From NCBI RefSeq assembly GCF_000169175.1, contig NZ_AAWS01000001.1, positions 1 through 64,000 on the forward strand: a stretch of DNA of 64,000 nt, given 5' to 3'. The position numbers and the translations under genes are program-made. Under the pieces are notes generated by a model. The model searched no databases and had not been told where the DNA came from. It worked only from the letters and a program-made list of their open reading frames with translations. Origin of the DNA: Microscilla marina ATCC 23134 (GTDB lineage Bacteria; Bacteroidota; Bacteroidia; Cytophagales; Microscillaceae). Shown piece after piece: positions 35,102 to 44,150 of this stretch (position 1 is its first letter; each line of letters starts with the position of its first letter).

Positions 35102-38100
35102 ATGACCGTAAAAACACCTGACTTCGATACCTTGCGCCAAAGTGGGCTGGAACTGATACAAAAGCTTGCCCCCACTACCTGGACCGACCACAACAACGCC
35201 GACCCGGGGATCACCCTGCTCGACCAAATTTGTTATGCCCTGCTCGACCTGGGCTATAGGGTAGACTTTAGCATTGAAGACCTACTCGCTGGAGGCAGCG
35301 ACGCCGCCTACGAGCTGTTGTTTTCGCCCCGTAAAGCCCTGAGCAGCCAGCCCGTGGTGCCCGAAGACTACCGCCGTATGTTGATTGATGTCGAGGGCAT
35401 ACAAAACGCCCACGTAAGCACAAATACTGCTTCTTCTCCGGTGTTGTACTATGCTCCTTTTTCCGAAGAGCTGGTGCTTGCCGATTACCGCAGCGAGCTG
35501 CTGCCCAATGAGGTATACCGTCCGGTACAGCTCAAGGGTTTGGTAGACGTAAACATTCAGAAAACCCCCGAAGCAAATGAAACCGACGTGGAACCCCTTG
35601 CCTACCAACAAGTATTGGCGAGCCGGGGGCTTGCCACCGACCTGGAAAATATGACTGTATTGCCCGAAGAAAAGGTGAAAATAAGGGTGGCACTAGAGCT
35701 GGGTACGGCGCAAGACGTAGAAGCACTCACGGCACGGGTATTACACCTGCTGTACCAATACGTCAATCCTTCTTTTAGTTTTCAACCCCTGAACGCCTTT
35801 CGCCAGGAACGCTTGATTGAAGAGGTGTTTGACGGGCCGGCAATGGCCAACGGGTTTTTATCTAAAGAGCAATTGCGCAAATTTGAGAAACGCGCCGAGT
35901 TAAGGCGCTCTGACCTGGTGCAGGTATTGATGAATCTCGCCCCGGAGATCAAGACCATTTTAACCCTGGACATTGCCAAAGAAGGGGAGGAGTTTTCAAG
36001 CCATCGTTTGGACTGGTTGGTGCCCCTGGATGCCAACAAAGCGGTGGTGTTTGATAAAGAAGACTATGAAATTAGCTTTTTTAGAGACGACTTGCCCGTG
36101 ACGTATGACAGTGATGAGGTAGAAGAGAAATACCAGGAGCTATGGCAACAGGCGCAAAGCACGCCCCCCGAAGCCAAAGATTTAGACTATTTGCCCGCCA
36201 GGGGCACCAACCAGGAAGTAGCCTATTATACCTCGGTGCGCCATCACATGCCCGAAGTATACGGGGTGACGCCCTATGGATTGCCCGAAAACGCCCCCAA
36301 CGCCCGCCGGGCCCAGGCCCGCCAACTGAGTGCTTATTTGTTGTTTTTTGAACAAATACTTGCCGATCATTTTGCCCAATTGGGCAGTGTACCCACCTTG
36401 TTGTCGGCAGCGCGCGACCAAGGCGATTTTCAAAGTTATTTTGCCCAAACCCTCAACGCCGACAATGTGCCAGCTTTGGAGGGTATTTATAGCCAAGGCG
36501 AGGCGCCCAACACACAAAGCAACGCCATCGAAGTATTGGGCAACGCCACCGACAAAAGCCGTAGCAGTCGCTTTTTAGACCATTTTTTGGCGCGCTTTTC
36601 TGAAAGTTTTTCTGACAATATTCTGACGCAATCGGGCAATAGTGGTGCCTTTGGCAATGCCATAGAAGCCAAGCGTGCCTTTGTAAAAAACAGCCCCCAA
36701 CTGAGTGCGGCACGGGGCACTGCGTTTGACTACAGCAGCACCGAATGGAACGTGTCGGGCACCCAAAAACGCATTGCCCAACTGCTGGGCTTGAGCACAC
36801 CCGAACAGCAAAACCTTGCCATGGGGCTGGAGGGTTTTTATATCGTAGAACACATTTTGTTGCGCCCTCGCAGCGGCGATGTCTTTCAAAACGGGCCTTT
36901 GTTGGCTTTTCTGCCAAACGAAGACCCCTACTCATTGCAGGTTACCTATGTTTTTCACGAAGTAGGGCGCTTTGCCAGTGACCAGAAAAACACCCGAAGG
37001 TTTACCGAGCGTTTGCTCAGGCTGGAAACCCCTGCCCATATCCGTATCAAAACCTACTGGTTGACCACGTCCAAAATGGCGGTGTTTGAATCGGCTTACC
37101 AAAAATTTCTGACCGAATTGGCGGCTTTAAAAACCCAAAGCAATGTACAAGCGCATGCCTTGCGGGTGAACCGCGATTACCTCCTCGATGTATTGTATAT
37201 GTACCATCCTCAGTACCCCAACCCCACCAATTGGGGGGTAGCAGTGCCCGTGCGCGATTTGCCACTGGAGACCCTTGCCCCTACGTATAACAGTGAGACA
37301 GATAGATGGAAAGTTACCATTCGCTTGTATTATCCGCAAACCAACGTGACCTATCGTATTTGCGACCGCAACCGTCGCCCGGTGGCAGGGCTTACCCCCA
37401 TTACGATAGAGGCTGACACCATTCGCCAGGAAGACTATGAACAAAGGCCTTATGTACTCATGTCTTCGCCTGCCATTACCCAAGACCAGATTTACTGGAT
37501 AAGGGCAGAGAAAAAACTAACCATGACCAACGCGGAAGGGGAGCCCAAGAGCAAGACACTTAAATCGGTGTTTTTGACCCAACCCGTGAGGGCAAGGGTA
37601 GGAGTGGGCTTGGTCAATGCCCAGGCCGCTGCCGCTGAGATAGACTATGGTACCCAGGCTACTATTGATCTAAGTGGGATTCAGGCAAATGTAGACTATG
37701 CTTTGTATATAGACAACACCCGCATAGACGATGGTGGTACCTATAATGGCCAGGAAAACGGTACCTTGAGCATTACCACTCAGGTAACTGACGGGCTCAA
37801 AGAAGATGTATTGATTATAGTAAAAGGCACACGGGACGGGGCGACTGCCGAAGTAGGCAGCGTGCAGTTGAGGGTAAGGGCTTATCCTGGGCTCAGCATT
37901 GCCCTGAGCCAACAGGTGGTAGACCATGGGGTAACTACAGGAGTGAATGCAGTAATAAGCGATGGTACCTTTGCTACCCAGGCAAGCGTAGACTATCACT
38001 TGTATTACCGCGAAATAAGTGACCCGGAGTTTGTGCACCACAAGCTCAGCCAACCTCCCGCCACCGATGTACTAGAGGTAGACAATGGCGAAGGCACTAC

Positions 38101-38722
38101 TGTAAAAATATTGCGTCCGGCAGTGCCTGCCACTACCAACAACGCTCCGGAAAGATATGAAGCTGCCCCCATAAGTGCTATCGACTATCAATTGCTGGCT
38201 ACCTTGAGCCCTGCAGCTGATGGTGATGACCTGGTGTTTGATTTGAGCGCGCTCAATACTACCCAGGATACTATGTTTATGGTGGTCGCTTCTAAAGCAG
38301 GGCACACCCAACCTACGATATTGAGCAGCAACGACCGCACCACCATTGGCGCGTTGTTTACCCGACCAATGACCACCGCTACGCACGTGATAAACCCCAA
38401 CCCTGTGGTAAACAATACCAAAGCACGTTTGGAGGTAGCAAATATGCAAGCGGGTATGTTATACTACCTGGAGTATACCAATGGTGCCAAACAAGCGCCT
38501 AAGTTATACCATGATGCCCAAACTGCCAGTCCACGCCGCGACGGGGTAGGCTTCTCGAAGGTGGGGGTTGACATGGCCCCAGGTGAGGCAACGCCTACCA
38601 CCTTCTTTGTAGAAACCAACAACCCGATTACCGACGACAAAACGCTGCGACTGGTGGCAGAAAAGCCCCAAACGGGTGTGTCGGTCATTATTGCCAGTAT
38701 TGACTTTACGGTAAGCTCATGA
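35102..38722 (+). CDS. second large eCIS baseplate protein (Pvc12-like), 1206 aa
   Basis: The N-terminus has the baseplate-J-type pattern TTWTDHNNADPGITLLDQI followed by CYALLDLGYRVDFSIEDLL. The middle includes a conserved block with FDYSSTEWNVSGTQKRIAQLL and FYIVEHILLRPR. The last 400 residues are Thr/Asp-rich beta sandwiches, probably Ig-like (RVGVGLVNAQAAAAEIDYG, then two or three similar units). In PVC and Afp the twelfth gene encodes the peripheral baseplate partner of the J protein, and position and start motif fit that. The Ig-like extension may hold the fibres, by inference. It overlaps the next gene by four bases (ATGA). Confidence 0.82.
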   Translation: MTVKTPDFDTLRQSGLELIQKLAPTTWTDHNNADPGITLLDQICYALLDLGYRVDFSIEDLLAGGSDAAYELLFSPRKALSSQPVVPEDYRRMLIDVEGIQNAHVSTNTASSPVLYYAPFSEELVLADYRSELLPNEVYRPVQLKGLVDVNIQKTPEANETDVEPLAYQQVLASRGLATDLENMTVLPEEKVKIRVALELGTAQDVEALTARVLHLLYQYVNPSFSFQPLNAFRQERLIEEVFDGPAMANGFLSKEQLRKFEKRAELRRSDLVQVLMNLAPEIKTILTLDIAKEGEEFSSHRLDWLVPLDANKAVVFDKEDYEISFFRDDLPVTYDSDEVEEKYQELWQQAQSTPPEAKDLDYLPARGTNQEVAYYTSVRHHMPEVYGVTPYGLPENAPNARRAQARQLSAYLLFFEQILADHFAQLGSVPTLLSAARDQGDFQSYFAQTLNADNVPALEGIYSQGEAPNTQSNAIEVLGNATDKSRSSRFLDHFLARFSESFSDNILTQSGNSGAFGNAIEAKRAFVKNSPQLSAARGTAFDYSSTEWNVSGTQKRIAQLLGLSTPEQQNLAMGLEGFYIVEHILLRPRSGDVFQNGPLLAFLPNEDPYSLQVTYVFHEVGRFASDQKNTRRFTERLLRLETPAHIRIKTYWLTTSKMAVFESAYQKFLTELAALKTQSNVQAHALRVNRDYLLDVLYMYHPQYPNPTNWGVAVPVRDLPLETLAPTYNSETDRWKVTIRLYYPQTNVTYRICDRNRRPVAGLTPITIEADTIRQEDYEQRPYVLMSSPAITQDQIYWIRAEKKLTMTNAEGEPKSKTLKSVFLTQPVRARVGVGLVNAQAAAAEIDYGTQATIDLSGIQANVDYALYIDNTRIDDGGTYNGQENGTLSITTQVTDGLKEDVLIIVKGTRDGATAEVGSVQLRVRAYPGLSIALSQQVVDHGVTTGVNAVISDGTFATQASVDYHLYYREISDPEFVHHKLSQPPATDVLEVDNGEGTTVKILRPAVPATTNNAPERYEAAPISAIDYQLLATLSPAADGDDLVFDLSALNTTQDTMFMVVASKAGHTQPTILSSNDRTTIGALFTRPMTTATHVINPNPVVNNTKARLEVANMQAGMLYYLEYTNGAKQAPKLYHDAQTASPRRDGVGFSKVGVDMAPGEATPTTFFVETNNPITDDKTLRLVAEKPQTGVSVIIASIDFTVSS

Positions 38723-40524
38723 CCCCAACCAACCACCGACATGTGATAAAAAAACAAGTGTTTGAGGTAGCGGTAGCCGGAGAAGAAAAGGCACAAGCAA
38801 TGCAAAATAACTTGGGGGCAATTTTTCAAAAACGAATATTGCCCCTCATCAACGAAACGCTGAACCGGCTCAGCCCGCCCAATGTGTTGCACCGCATTGA
38901 CAAGCTAGAGATAGACCTGGGGCAAATACGGGCAAACCACCTGGAAGAAGACATTGCCCAGCAGGTGAAACGGGTGCTGGAAAAGGTGTTGCAAAAGGGC
39001 ATTGCCCAAGCAGAGGCAACCCACCCCGCTGAAGACCTAGAGCAACTACAGGCGCAAGAAATAATGCCCCTGCTCAAACGAGGCTTTAGGGCGTTGCTCA
39101 ACGATCGGCTACCCGGCGATGCTTCGCTAGATACCTTGCTTGCCCGCCTCAAGGCGCTCGACTTGGGATTGGGCAACGAGTATGCGGCTGTTGTAGATAA
39201 GCTCAAAGCAGCTTTGGTAAATTTGCTCAAGGCAAAATGGGCAAACCTACCCGCTACAGGCACCGCCCAAGGCTTAGACGAACTATTAGGCGATGTGGAT
39301 ACTTGGGTAGACCAAACGCCGCAAAGCCTGACTAAGAAACCAAGCAAAAGGGGAGGGGCTGACCCTGAGATTTTGGTGTTTTTTCTGGACACGGGGCGCC
39401 TGCCCTGGTGGGCACAAGCGAGCCCCAGTTTGCTGGAAAATGCTTTGCTTGCGACTCTAGAGCAACACCCCGAATGGTTGCTTGATCAGCTCAATAAGTA
39501 TTACCAAACTGCCCAGGGGCGGCAACGAATCATTGCTACTTTTAACGATGAAGTGTTGCTAAAGCTAAGTGCTCACTATGCCGACCCTCAAGACTTGTTG
39601 CCCTTGGTGCGTGCCTTGCCCTCAAGCTTGCCTGCCATGGCAACTGCGTTGGACTATAATTTTGCCCGTTTGCGGTACTTGTTTTGGGAGCTTGCCTTGC
39701 TTACTTTGTCGGGGCAGGCAGCCCATTCGCCCAAGCGCCCCCGATTTTTGCAAAACTTTTTATTGACCATTGCTCAGGGTGCGACTCCTCCCCAAAAGGT
39801 AAATGAGGTGGTTACTCTTTTGGCGAAAGCCCCCCCAATGGTTTCTGGTGTACCTAGCATTGACTGGGGCAAGGTGTGGGCAGAGGCAGACGTTGAGCCA
39901 TTGACTGAAACGGAGGTAGACATTGAGTCACTGACTGAAACGAAGGAACAAGCACAAACACAAGTACAAGCAGTGGATAAAGAAGCGGTTGCTGAACCAT
40001 TGTTACAAAAACAGTTTGCTGCTTCTGACGAAGTCTATGTAGACAATGCAGGCTTGGTAATATTGTGGGTGTTTTTGGGCAATTTTTTTAAAAACTTAGA
40101 CTGGGTAGAAGACAAGAAATTTAAAACCCCCGCTTTACAGCACCGCGCCGCCTGGGTGCTGCAATACCTGGTAGATGGAGCTACCGAACCGCCCGAGTAT
40201 GTATTGCCCCTGAACAAACTGTTGTGTGGCATACCTATAGACCAAGCCATAGAACCCCAATTGCCCCTGACCCAGGAAGAGCAGGCAGACGCGGACTTGT
40301 TGATGGAGGCAGTGCTGGAGTATGCCAAAGGCTTGGGCAGTATTTCGGTAGAAGGGCTCCAGCAATCTTTTTTGCAGCGCGAAGGGGTACTTACCCAGCC
40401 AAACAATAGTTACCTACTACAGGTAGAAAAAGAAACTTTTGATATTTTATTAACCCGGCTAGAGTGGAGCTACCAAGTGGTAAAGCTGCCCTGGATGCCT
40501 CAGGCAATTTTTGTAGAATGGTAA
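38719..40524 (+). CDS. eCIS tape-measure protein (Pvc14-like), 601 aa
   Basis: The N-terminal 90 residues match the contractile injection system tape-measure family: HVIKKQVFEVAVAGEEKAQAMQ, shown here in part, then ILPLINETLNRLSPPNVLHRIDKLEIDLG (in blocks) and an EED-rich helix. The rest is mostly helical with an acidic linker (about residues 395-435) rich in TETE and Gln. The tape measure sets tube length, so the particle should be no longer than 601 extended residues allow. Its last codons overlap the start of the ATPase gene (ATGGTAA). Confidence 0.85.
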   Translation: MTPTNHRHVIKKQVFEVAVAGEEKAQAMQNNLGAIFQKRILPLINETLNRLSPPNVLHRIDKLEIDLGQIRANHLEEDIAQQVKRVLEKVLQKGIAQAEATHPAEDLEQLQAQEIMPLLKRGFRALLNDRLPGDASLDTLLARLKALDLGLGNEYAAVVDKLKAALVNLLKAKWANLPATGTAQGLDELLGDVDTWVDQTPQSLTKKPSKRGGADPEILVFFLDTGRLPWWAQASPSLLENALLATLEQHPEWLLDQLNKYYQTAQGRQRIIATFNDEVLLKLSAHYADPQDLLPLVRALPSSLPAMATALDYNFARLRYLFWELALLTLSGQAAHSPKRPRFLQNFLLTIAQGATPPQKVNEVVTLLAKAPPMVSGVPSIDWGKVWAEADVEPLTETEVDIESLTETKEQAQTQVQAVDKEAVAEPLLQKQFAASDEVYVDNAGLVILWVFLGNFFKNLDWVEDKKFKTPALQHRAAWVLQYLVDGATEPPEYVLPLNKLLCGIPIDQAIEPQLPLTQEEQADADLLMEAVLEYAKGLGSISVEGLQQSFLQREGVLTQPNNSYLLQVEKETFDILLTRLEWSYQVVKLPWMPQAIFVEW

Positions 40525-41867
40525 ATGCAAGTGTACTTGACAATGAGTTGAATTGGCTACAGAAAGTAATTGATTTGCGTTTTTCTCTATATTTTGAGAC
40601 AGGAGAAAAGGGTGGATATGAATCGGTTGATGAGTTGCTCCCACCACCTCTTGAAGCTTCGGATTATGCTGAAGTAGTACAGCACTTTGACTTGGAGTTT
40701 GGCGAACGCCTGGCGCTTGCTTTGTGTATAGCGGCTCGCCTACAACCTCAATTATTTGATGTGTTCTTTATCCGAAACCAAACTTTTCAACGCAGTTTCA
40801 CTGAGTTTGGAGGAGTGGTGCCCCATGAACAAAGTGGTTTTTTGCCTACGGGCGAAACTTTTGTCTTTTTGATGGCGGGCAACGATTTGTCTAAAAGGCT
40901 AGAGGCAATGGCATTGTTGCATCAGCAACAAATATTGTTTAGCCAAGGCATGATAGAACTAGTGCCTCGTTCTGACCAGCCCTTTGCTACCCGCCAAAGT
41001 GGGGTGTTGCGCCTCACGCCCGAATACGAGGCGCGTTGGTTGTATGGGCAGAGTTACCAGCCTGAGTTTAGCGTGCAGTTTCCGGCAAGCCGCATGAGTG
41101 CACCCCGCCTCGACTGGAAAGAAGACCTGGTGTTGCCCCGAAGCACCAAAAGGCAACTGGACGAGATAAAAATATGGATAGAAAACAAAGACCGTTTGTT
41201 GCAGGATTGGACGGTGGGTAAAAACCTGCGTCCCGGCTTTCGTGCCTTGTTTTATGGCCCTCCGGGTACGGGCAAAACCCTCACCGCAAGTATGTTGGGC
41301 AAAGAAACGGGCAAGATAGTATACCGGGTTGACCTCTCGATGATGGTGTCGAAATACATAGGCGAAACCGAAAAAAATCTGGCGCGGGTGTTCAATGCTG
41401 CCACCCACAAAGACTGGATTTTGTTTTTTGACGAAGCGGACGCCCTCTTTGGCAAACGTACCCAAACCCAAAGCTCGCACGACCGCTACGCCAACCAGGA
41501 GGTGGCTTATTTGCTCCAGCGTTTCGAAACCTTTGAGGGCATTACTTTGCTTGCCACCAACCTGCGCGAAAACATCGACGAAGCCTTTACCCGCCGTTTT
41601 GAGTCTATCATTTATTTTCCTTTGCCCGAACCCAGCCAGCGCCTCAGGCTTTGGCAAAAGGTGTTGCCGGTAGGCGATAAGAAAAAAATAGCTCAAGACA
41701 TTGATCTGAACCAAATTGCCGAAAAATACAAGCTATCGGGTGGCTCTATCACCAATGTAGCGCGCCACGCTTCGCTTGCCGCCATTGCGGGCAAAAGCTG
41801 TATTACTCAACAAATATTAATGGAAGGTATCCAGCGGGAGTATTGGAAGGAAGGGAAGAGTTTGTAG
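40518..41867 (+). CDS. eCIS AAA+ ATPase (Pvc15-like), 449 aa
   Basis: I start it at the ATG at 40518, which overlaps the stop codon of the tape-measure gene; an upstream in-frame ATG at 40464 would cost 60 bases of overlap. The C-terminal AAA+ domain has Walker A FYGPPGTGKTLTAS (about 246), Walker B WILFFDEADALFGKR (about 300), an Arg-rich sensor region LATNLRENIDEAFTRRF and a lid (YKLSGGSITNVARHASLAAIA). The N-terminal 200 residues are a helical adaptor. At 449 residues it is shorter than the 600-700 of PVC/Afp ATPases. Such ATPases are needed for assembly or cargo loading. Last gene of the operon. Confidence 0.92.
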   Translation: MVNASVLDNELNWLQKVIDLRFSLYFETGEKGGYESVDELLPPPLEASDYAEVVQHFDLEFGERLALALCIAARLQPQLFDVFFIRNQTFQRSFTEFGGVVPHEQSGFLPTGETFVFLMAGNDLSKRLEAMALLHQQQILFSQGMIELVPRSDQPFATRQSGVLRLTPEYEARWLYGQSYQPEFSVQFPASRMSAPRLDWKEDLVLPRSTKRQLDEIKIWIENKDRLLQDWTVGKNLRPGFRALFYGPPGTGKTLTASMLGKETGKIVYRVDLSMMVSKYIGETEKNLARVFNAATHKDWILFFDEADALFGKRTQTQSSHDRYANQEVAYLLQRFETFEGITLLATNLRENIDEAFTRRFESIIYFPLPEPSQRLRLWQKVLPVGDKKKIAQDIDLNQIAEKYKLSGGSITNVARHASLAAIAGKSCITQQILMEGIQREYWKEGKSL

Positions 41868-42116
41868 CCATAGCCGATGGTTGATAAATCGCCTTGGACG
41901 GCGAGTCTCTTTTTTGCAAAAATGAGAATGGGAGTGCAGTTGCGGCAAATGGGGAATGCTTGCTTCTCAAAGAAAGTTACAAACTTTCTTTTATCCAAAG
42001 GCTTCAATTGAAAAAACTTAAGCCAGCTGGGGGACACAAGCAAAAGTGTTTGCGCCAGTTGAGGAGTTTTTGAGCAGAGACTAGGCTAAAGAGTTCGATT
42101 TTGAAATATCTTACTT
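41868..42116. repeat. repeat block downstream of the eCIS operon
   Basis: Holds TTTTTTGCAAAAATGAGAAT (about 41909), AAAGTTACAAACTTTC (about 41971) and AAAAAACTTAAGCCAG (about 42010). The same series recurs at 43615-43741 and, in part, near 8500 and 44650. It is noncoding. The palindromes may serve as terminators for the operon, but no canonical hairpin plus T run is seen. Confidence 0.6.
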
Positions 42117-42641
42117 TTATTTAATCCTTGTGCCAGGCTCATATCCTGCTTTCATCAAGTACTTTATTACTGATTCTCTAGTTTCTAAATCTTTTTCATA
42201 ATTCAAGAGATCAATTAAATTAATACCAAAACATTCTGCTGCTAAAGCCTTATCTTGATGACTCCATTCCTTAAAGTTTCTCAAAATAGGTAGGGCAAGT
42301 TCAATTTTGTCAATATCGGCAATTGCAATTAATATTTGTCTATTCAAGAGATGGTCTCTTTTTTCTTTTTCTTTTTTTTCATCTTCTTTTATATGCGCAT
42401 TGAACCATGATTTATTCAAAAAGGGAATTGAAGTATGATTCCCCACTTTACTTAAGGCAAAAGCTGCAATACTTCTTATGCCTATATTTTGATCGTTAAG
42501 CAATGGATGAATATGTGGAAGTAAAGGCAGAAAAGAGGTTTGGTTAAAATTGTTTTTGTGCTCTATAATATAAGTTAAAGCGTCTATTTTGGAAGCAAAG
42601 TCTGTTCCTGACAACATATTGATAAGCTCTTCAATCTCCAT
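42117..42641 (-). CDS. HEAT-repeat-like protein, 174 aa
   Basis: All-helical cytoplasmic protein with HEAT-like units: SKIDALTYIIEHKNN, LPHIHPLLNDQNIGIRSIAAFALSKVGN, and LALPILRNFKEWSHQDKALAAEC (in blocks). No signal peptide. It contains a Lys/Glu-rich stretch near residue 90. HEAT-like solenoids bind proteins and are sometimes immunity partners. This gene stands alone beside the eCIS cargo island, so that role is a guess. It is AT-richer than the operon genes, which may point to transfer. Confidence 0.65.
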   Translation of the reverse strand: MEIEELINMLSGTDFASKIDALTYIIEHKNNFNQTSFLPLLPHIHPLLNDQNIGIRSIAAFALSKVGNHTSIPFLNKSWFNAHIKEDEKKEKEKRDHLLNRQILIAIADIDKIELALPILRNFKEWSHQDKALAAECFGINLIDLLNYEKDLETRESVIKYLMKAGYEPGTRIK

Positions 42642-42948
42642 AAATCTAGTTTATAAAGTTAGCACCAGCATTATTTTCTAAGTCTAATCTAATGCCTTTT
42701 GGATAATCTTTATTTTCATTATCCCTGCTGTGTCAAGTCTTCTCACAGGGCGACTTGACACGATGAATGAAAGAAGTCTCCCGACTTCTCTGCGAATGCA
42801 GCCCTTGCTTGGTGTAAGTGCTTGGTGAGTTTTGCTACGCAAGGAAGTCTGGAGACTTCCCTGTATTTAGGCTTTCAAGTCTCCTTCGGAAGACTTAAAA
42901 GAACAGAAGAACCACCATCTTAGTTACAGCATACTTTGTAACTTTGCG
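42642..42948. other. intergenic region with small palindromes
   Basis: No gene. It contains three short hairpins built on the same word: GAAGTCTCCCGACTTC (about 42764), GGAAGTCTGGAGACTTCC (about 42843) and AAGTCTCCTTCGGAAGACTT (about 42879). The last could end transcription of the minus-strand gene that stops at 42949. Related palindromes occur in the 168-bp repeats at 43818-44150. Confidence 0.5.
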
Positions 42949-43317
42949 TTACGCCGTTTCTCGGCACACCTTGCGCCAGAAGGGGGTAATGCCTTCATCA
43001 AAAATAACCCGCCCCTGTTTGTCTACGGTATAGGGTTTGGTTTTGGGCGGTGTCTTGGGTGGGACAGGAATTACAGCTTTTGGCTGTTTTATCTTTTTAT
43101 GCAGGGTTTGAGGAGAACCTTGAGGAATCTGAGGAGCTGCAACTTTTGCTGGAAAAGAGGCTTGTTCTGTGTTACCATAAGCCATCATTTTCTTTACTGT
43201 GTCATTAGTTCCCAAATCTGTGGCAAGGTGTGAAGGTATTTTAGAAGGGTTGCCAGAAGCAACTTTGCTGGTATTTGTGATTTGTGGCGTTGATTCTTTG
43301 GTCAAAGTTCGTCCCAT
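42949..43317 (-). CDS. small Pro/Lys-rich protein beside eCIS cargo remnant, 122 aa
   Basis: Low-complexity basic protein: MGRTLTKESTPQITNTSK, then a Pro/Lys tract (PPKTPPKTKPYTVDKQGRVI), with cysteine only near the end (WRKVCRETA). Its opening resembles the leader of the 609-aa cargo candidate (MRPSTTKEPTPKKTSTSS). The start ATG lies 3 bases before the stop codon of the truncated leader frame at 43320-43490. It could be a cargo leader cut off from its toxin, or a tiny cargo or adaptor. No folded domain is recognised. Confidence 0.55.
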   Translation of the reverse strand: MGRTLTKESTPQITNTSKVASGNPSKIPSHLATDLGTNDTVKKMMAYGNTEQASFPAKVAAPQIPQGSPQTLHKKIKQPKAVIPVPPKTPPKTKPYTVDKQGRVIFDEGITPFWRKVCRETA

Positions 43318-43319
43318 AT

Positions 43320-43490
43320 TTATAAGATTTCAAGTTTAGGTTGATATGCTTTCAATATGCAAATGTTTATTTCTGGAATGCCATACTTGGGGGGCTTTAT
43401 CGAGCGAGCTCTCGATTTGTCAAAAGGCGCAAGGTTTGAGTTGGTACTCGTTTTTTTTGGAGTAGACTTTTTGGTAGATAAAGATCTCAT
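43320..43490 (-). pseudogene. truncated copy of an eCIS-cargo N-terminal leader, 56 codons
   Basis: Reading from the ATG at 43490 gives MRSLSTKKSTPKKTSTNSNL, then APFDKSRARSIKPPKYGI, almost the same as the first 38 residues of the 609-aa LysM protein that starts at 48325. After GI the similarity ends and the frame closes 18 codons later. The DNA on both sides is also alike up to that point. This is the remaining 5' piece of a duplicated cargo gene whose body has been lost or replaced. Confidence 0.75.
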
Positions 43491-43614
43491 AGAGCGTAAG
43501 ATTGATGTAAGTTTGAAGCTGGTTTGAAGGCAGTATTTTTTTTTTGAATATCTGAATATTTTTTAGTGTAAAATGGATACTGTCACTAGAGAAAAGCACA
43601 CACTTGAGGAGGGA

Positions 43615-43741
43615 AATATCGTTTTTGCAAAAATGAGAATAGGAGCGCGGCGAGGCAAATGGTAATGCTTGCTTCTTAACGAAAGTTACAAACTTTCTTC
43701 TATCCAAAAGCTTAAGTTGAAAAAACTTAAGCCAGAGTGGG
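43615..43741. repeat. repeat block, copy of 41908-42032
   Basis: Same order of words as downstream of the eCIS ATPase: TTTTTGCAAAAATGAGAAT, AATGCTTGCTTCT, AAAGTTACAAACTTTCTTC and AAAAAACTTAAGCCAG. A 95-codon minus-strand frame crosses this region, but it is composed of repeat sequence and I do not accept it as a gene. Confidence 0.6.
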
Positions 43742-43817
43742 TTTCAAAATCCCGATTTTTCTTGGGTTTTTTTAGAAGACCTATTCCCAAGACTAAACTT
43801 GTTTGCCTCCATTAGCT

Positions 43818-44150
43818 GGCGCAAGTCTCCAGACTTGTGTCCCATGTAGCCAATTCAAGCCCAATGATTTTGTTTTTTGTAAAAACATGGAAGTTTCAAA
43901 ATCCCGATTTTTCTTCGGGGCAAGATGCTTCCTCTAAAAAAAGGCACAAGCGAGGGACGCTTTCGCCAGGTGGGTTATTTTCATTACATTAGCTGGCGCA
44001 AGTCTCCAGACTTGTGTCCCACGTAGCCAATTCAAGCCCAATGATTTTGTTTTTTGTAAAAACATGGAAGTTTCAAAATCCCGATTTTTCTTCGGGGCAA
44101 GATGCTTCCTCTAAAAAAAGGCACAAGCGAGGGACGCTTGCGCCAGGTGT
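43818..44150. repeat. two tandem copies of a 168-bp repeat (family C)
   Basis: Units at about 43818-43986 and 43987-44150. Each begins CATTAGCTGGCGCAAGTCTC, contains the palindrome AAGTCTCCAGACTT, then ATGATTTTGTTTTTTG, TTTCAAAATCCCGATTTTTC and GGCACAAGCGAGGGACGC, and ends with GCGCCAGGTG. The unit ends are inverted (CTGGCGCAAG / CTTGCGCCAG), so it is MITE-like. Two further copies lie at 46241-46485. A partial unit precedes at about 43742. Confidence 0.85.

Noticed and set aside
36453-36935. 160-codon antisense frame rich in Cys and Arg in the Pvc12-like gene
   Set aside because: Shadow of the GC-rich plus-strand coding region; cysteine pattern is a by-product of the opposite-strand codons.
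15707-41867. Prophage or classical T6SS interpretation
   Set aside because: No head, portal, terminase, integrase or lysis genes, and no TssJLM membrane complex; LysM hub, CIS tape-measure and AAA+ ATPase fit eCIS.
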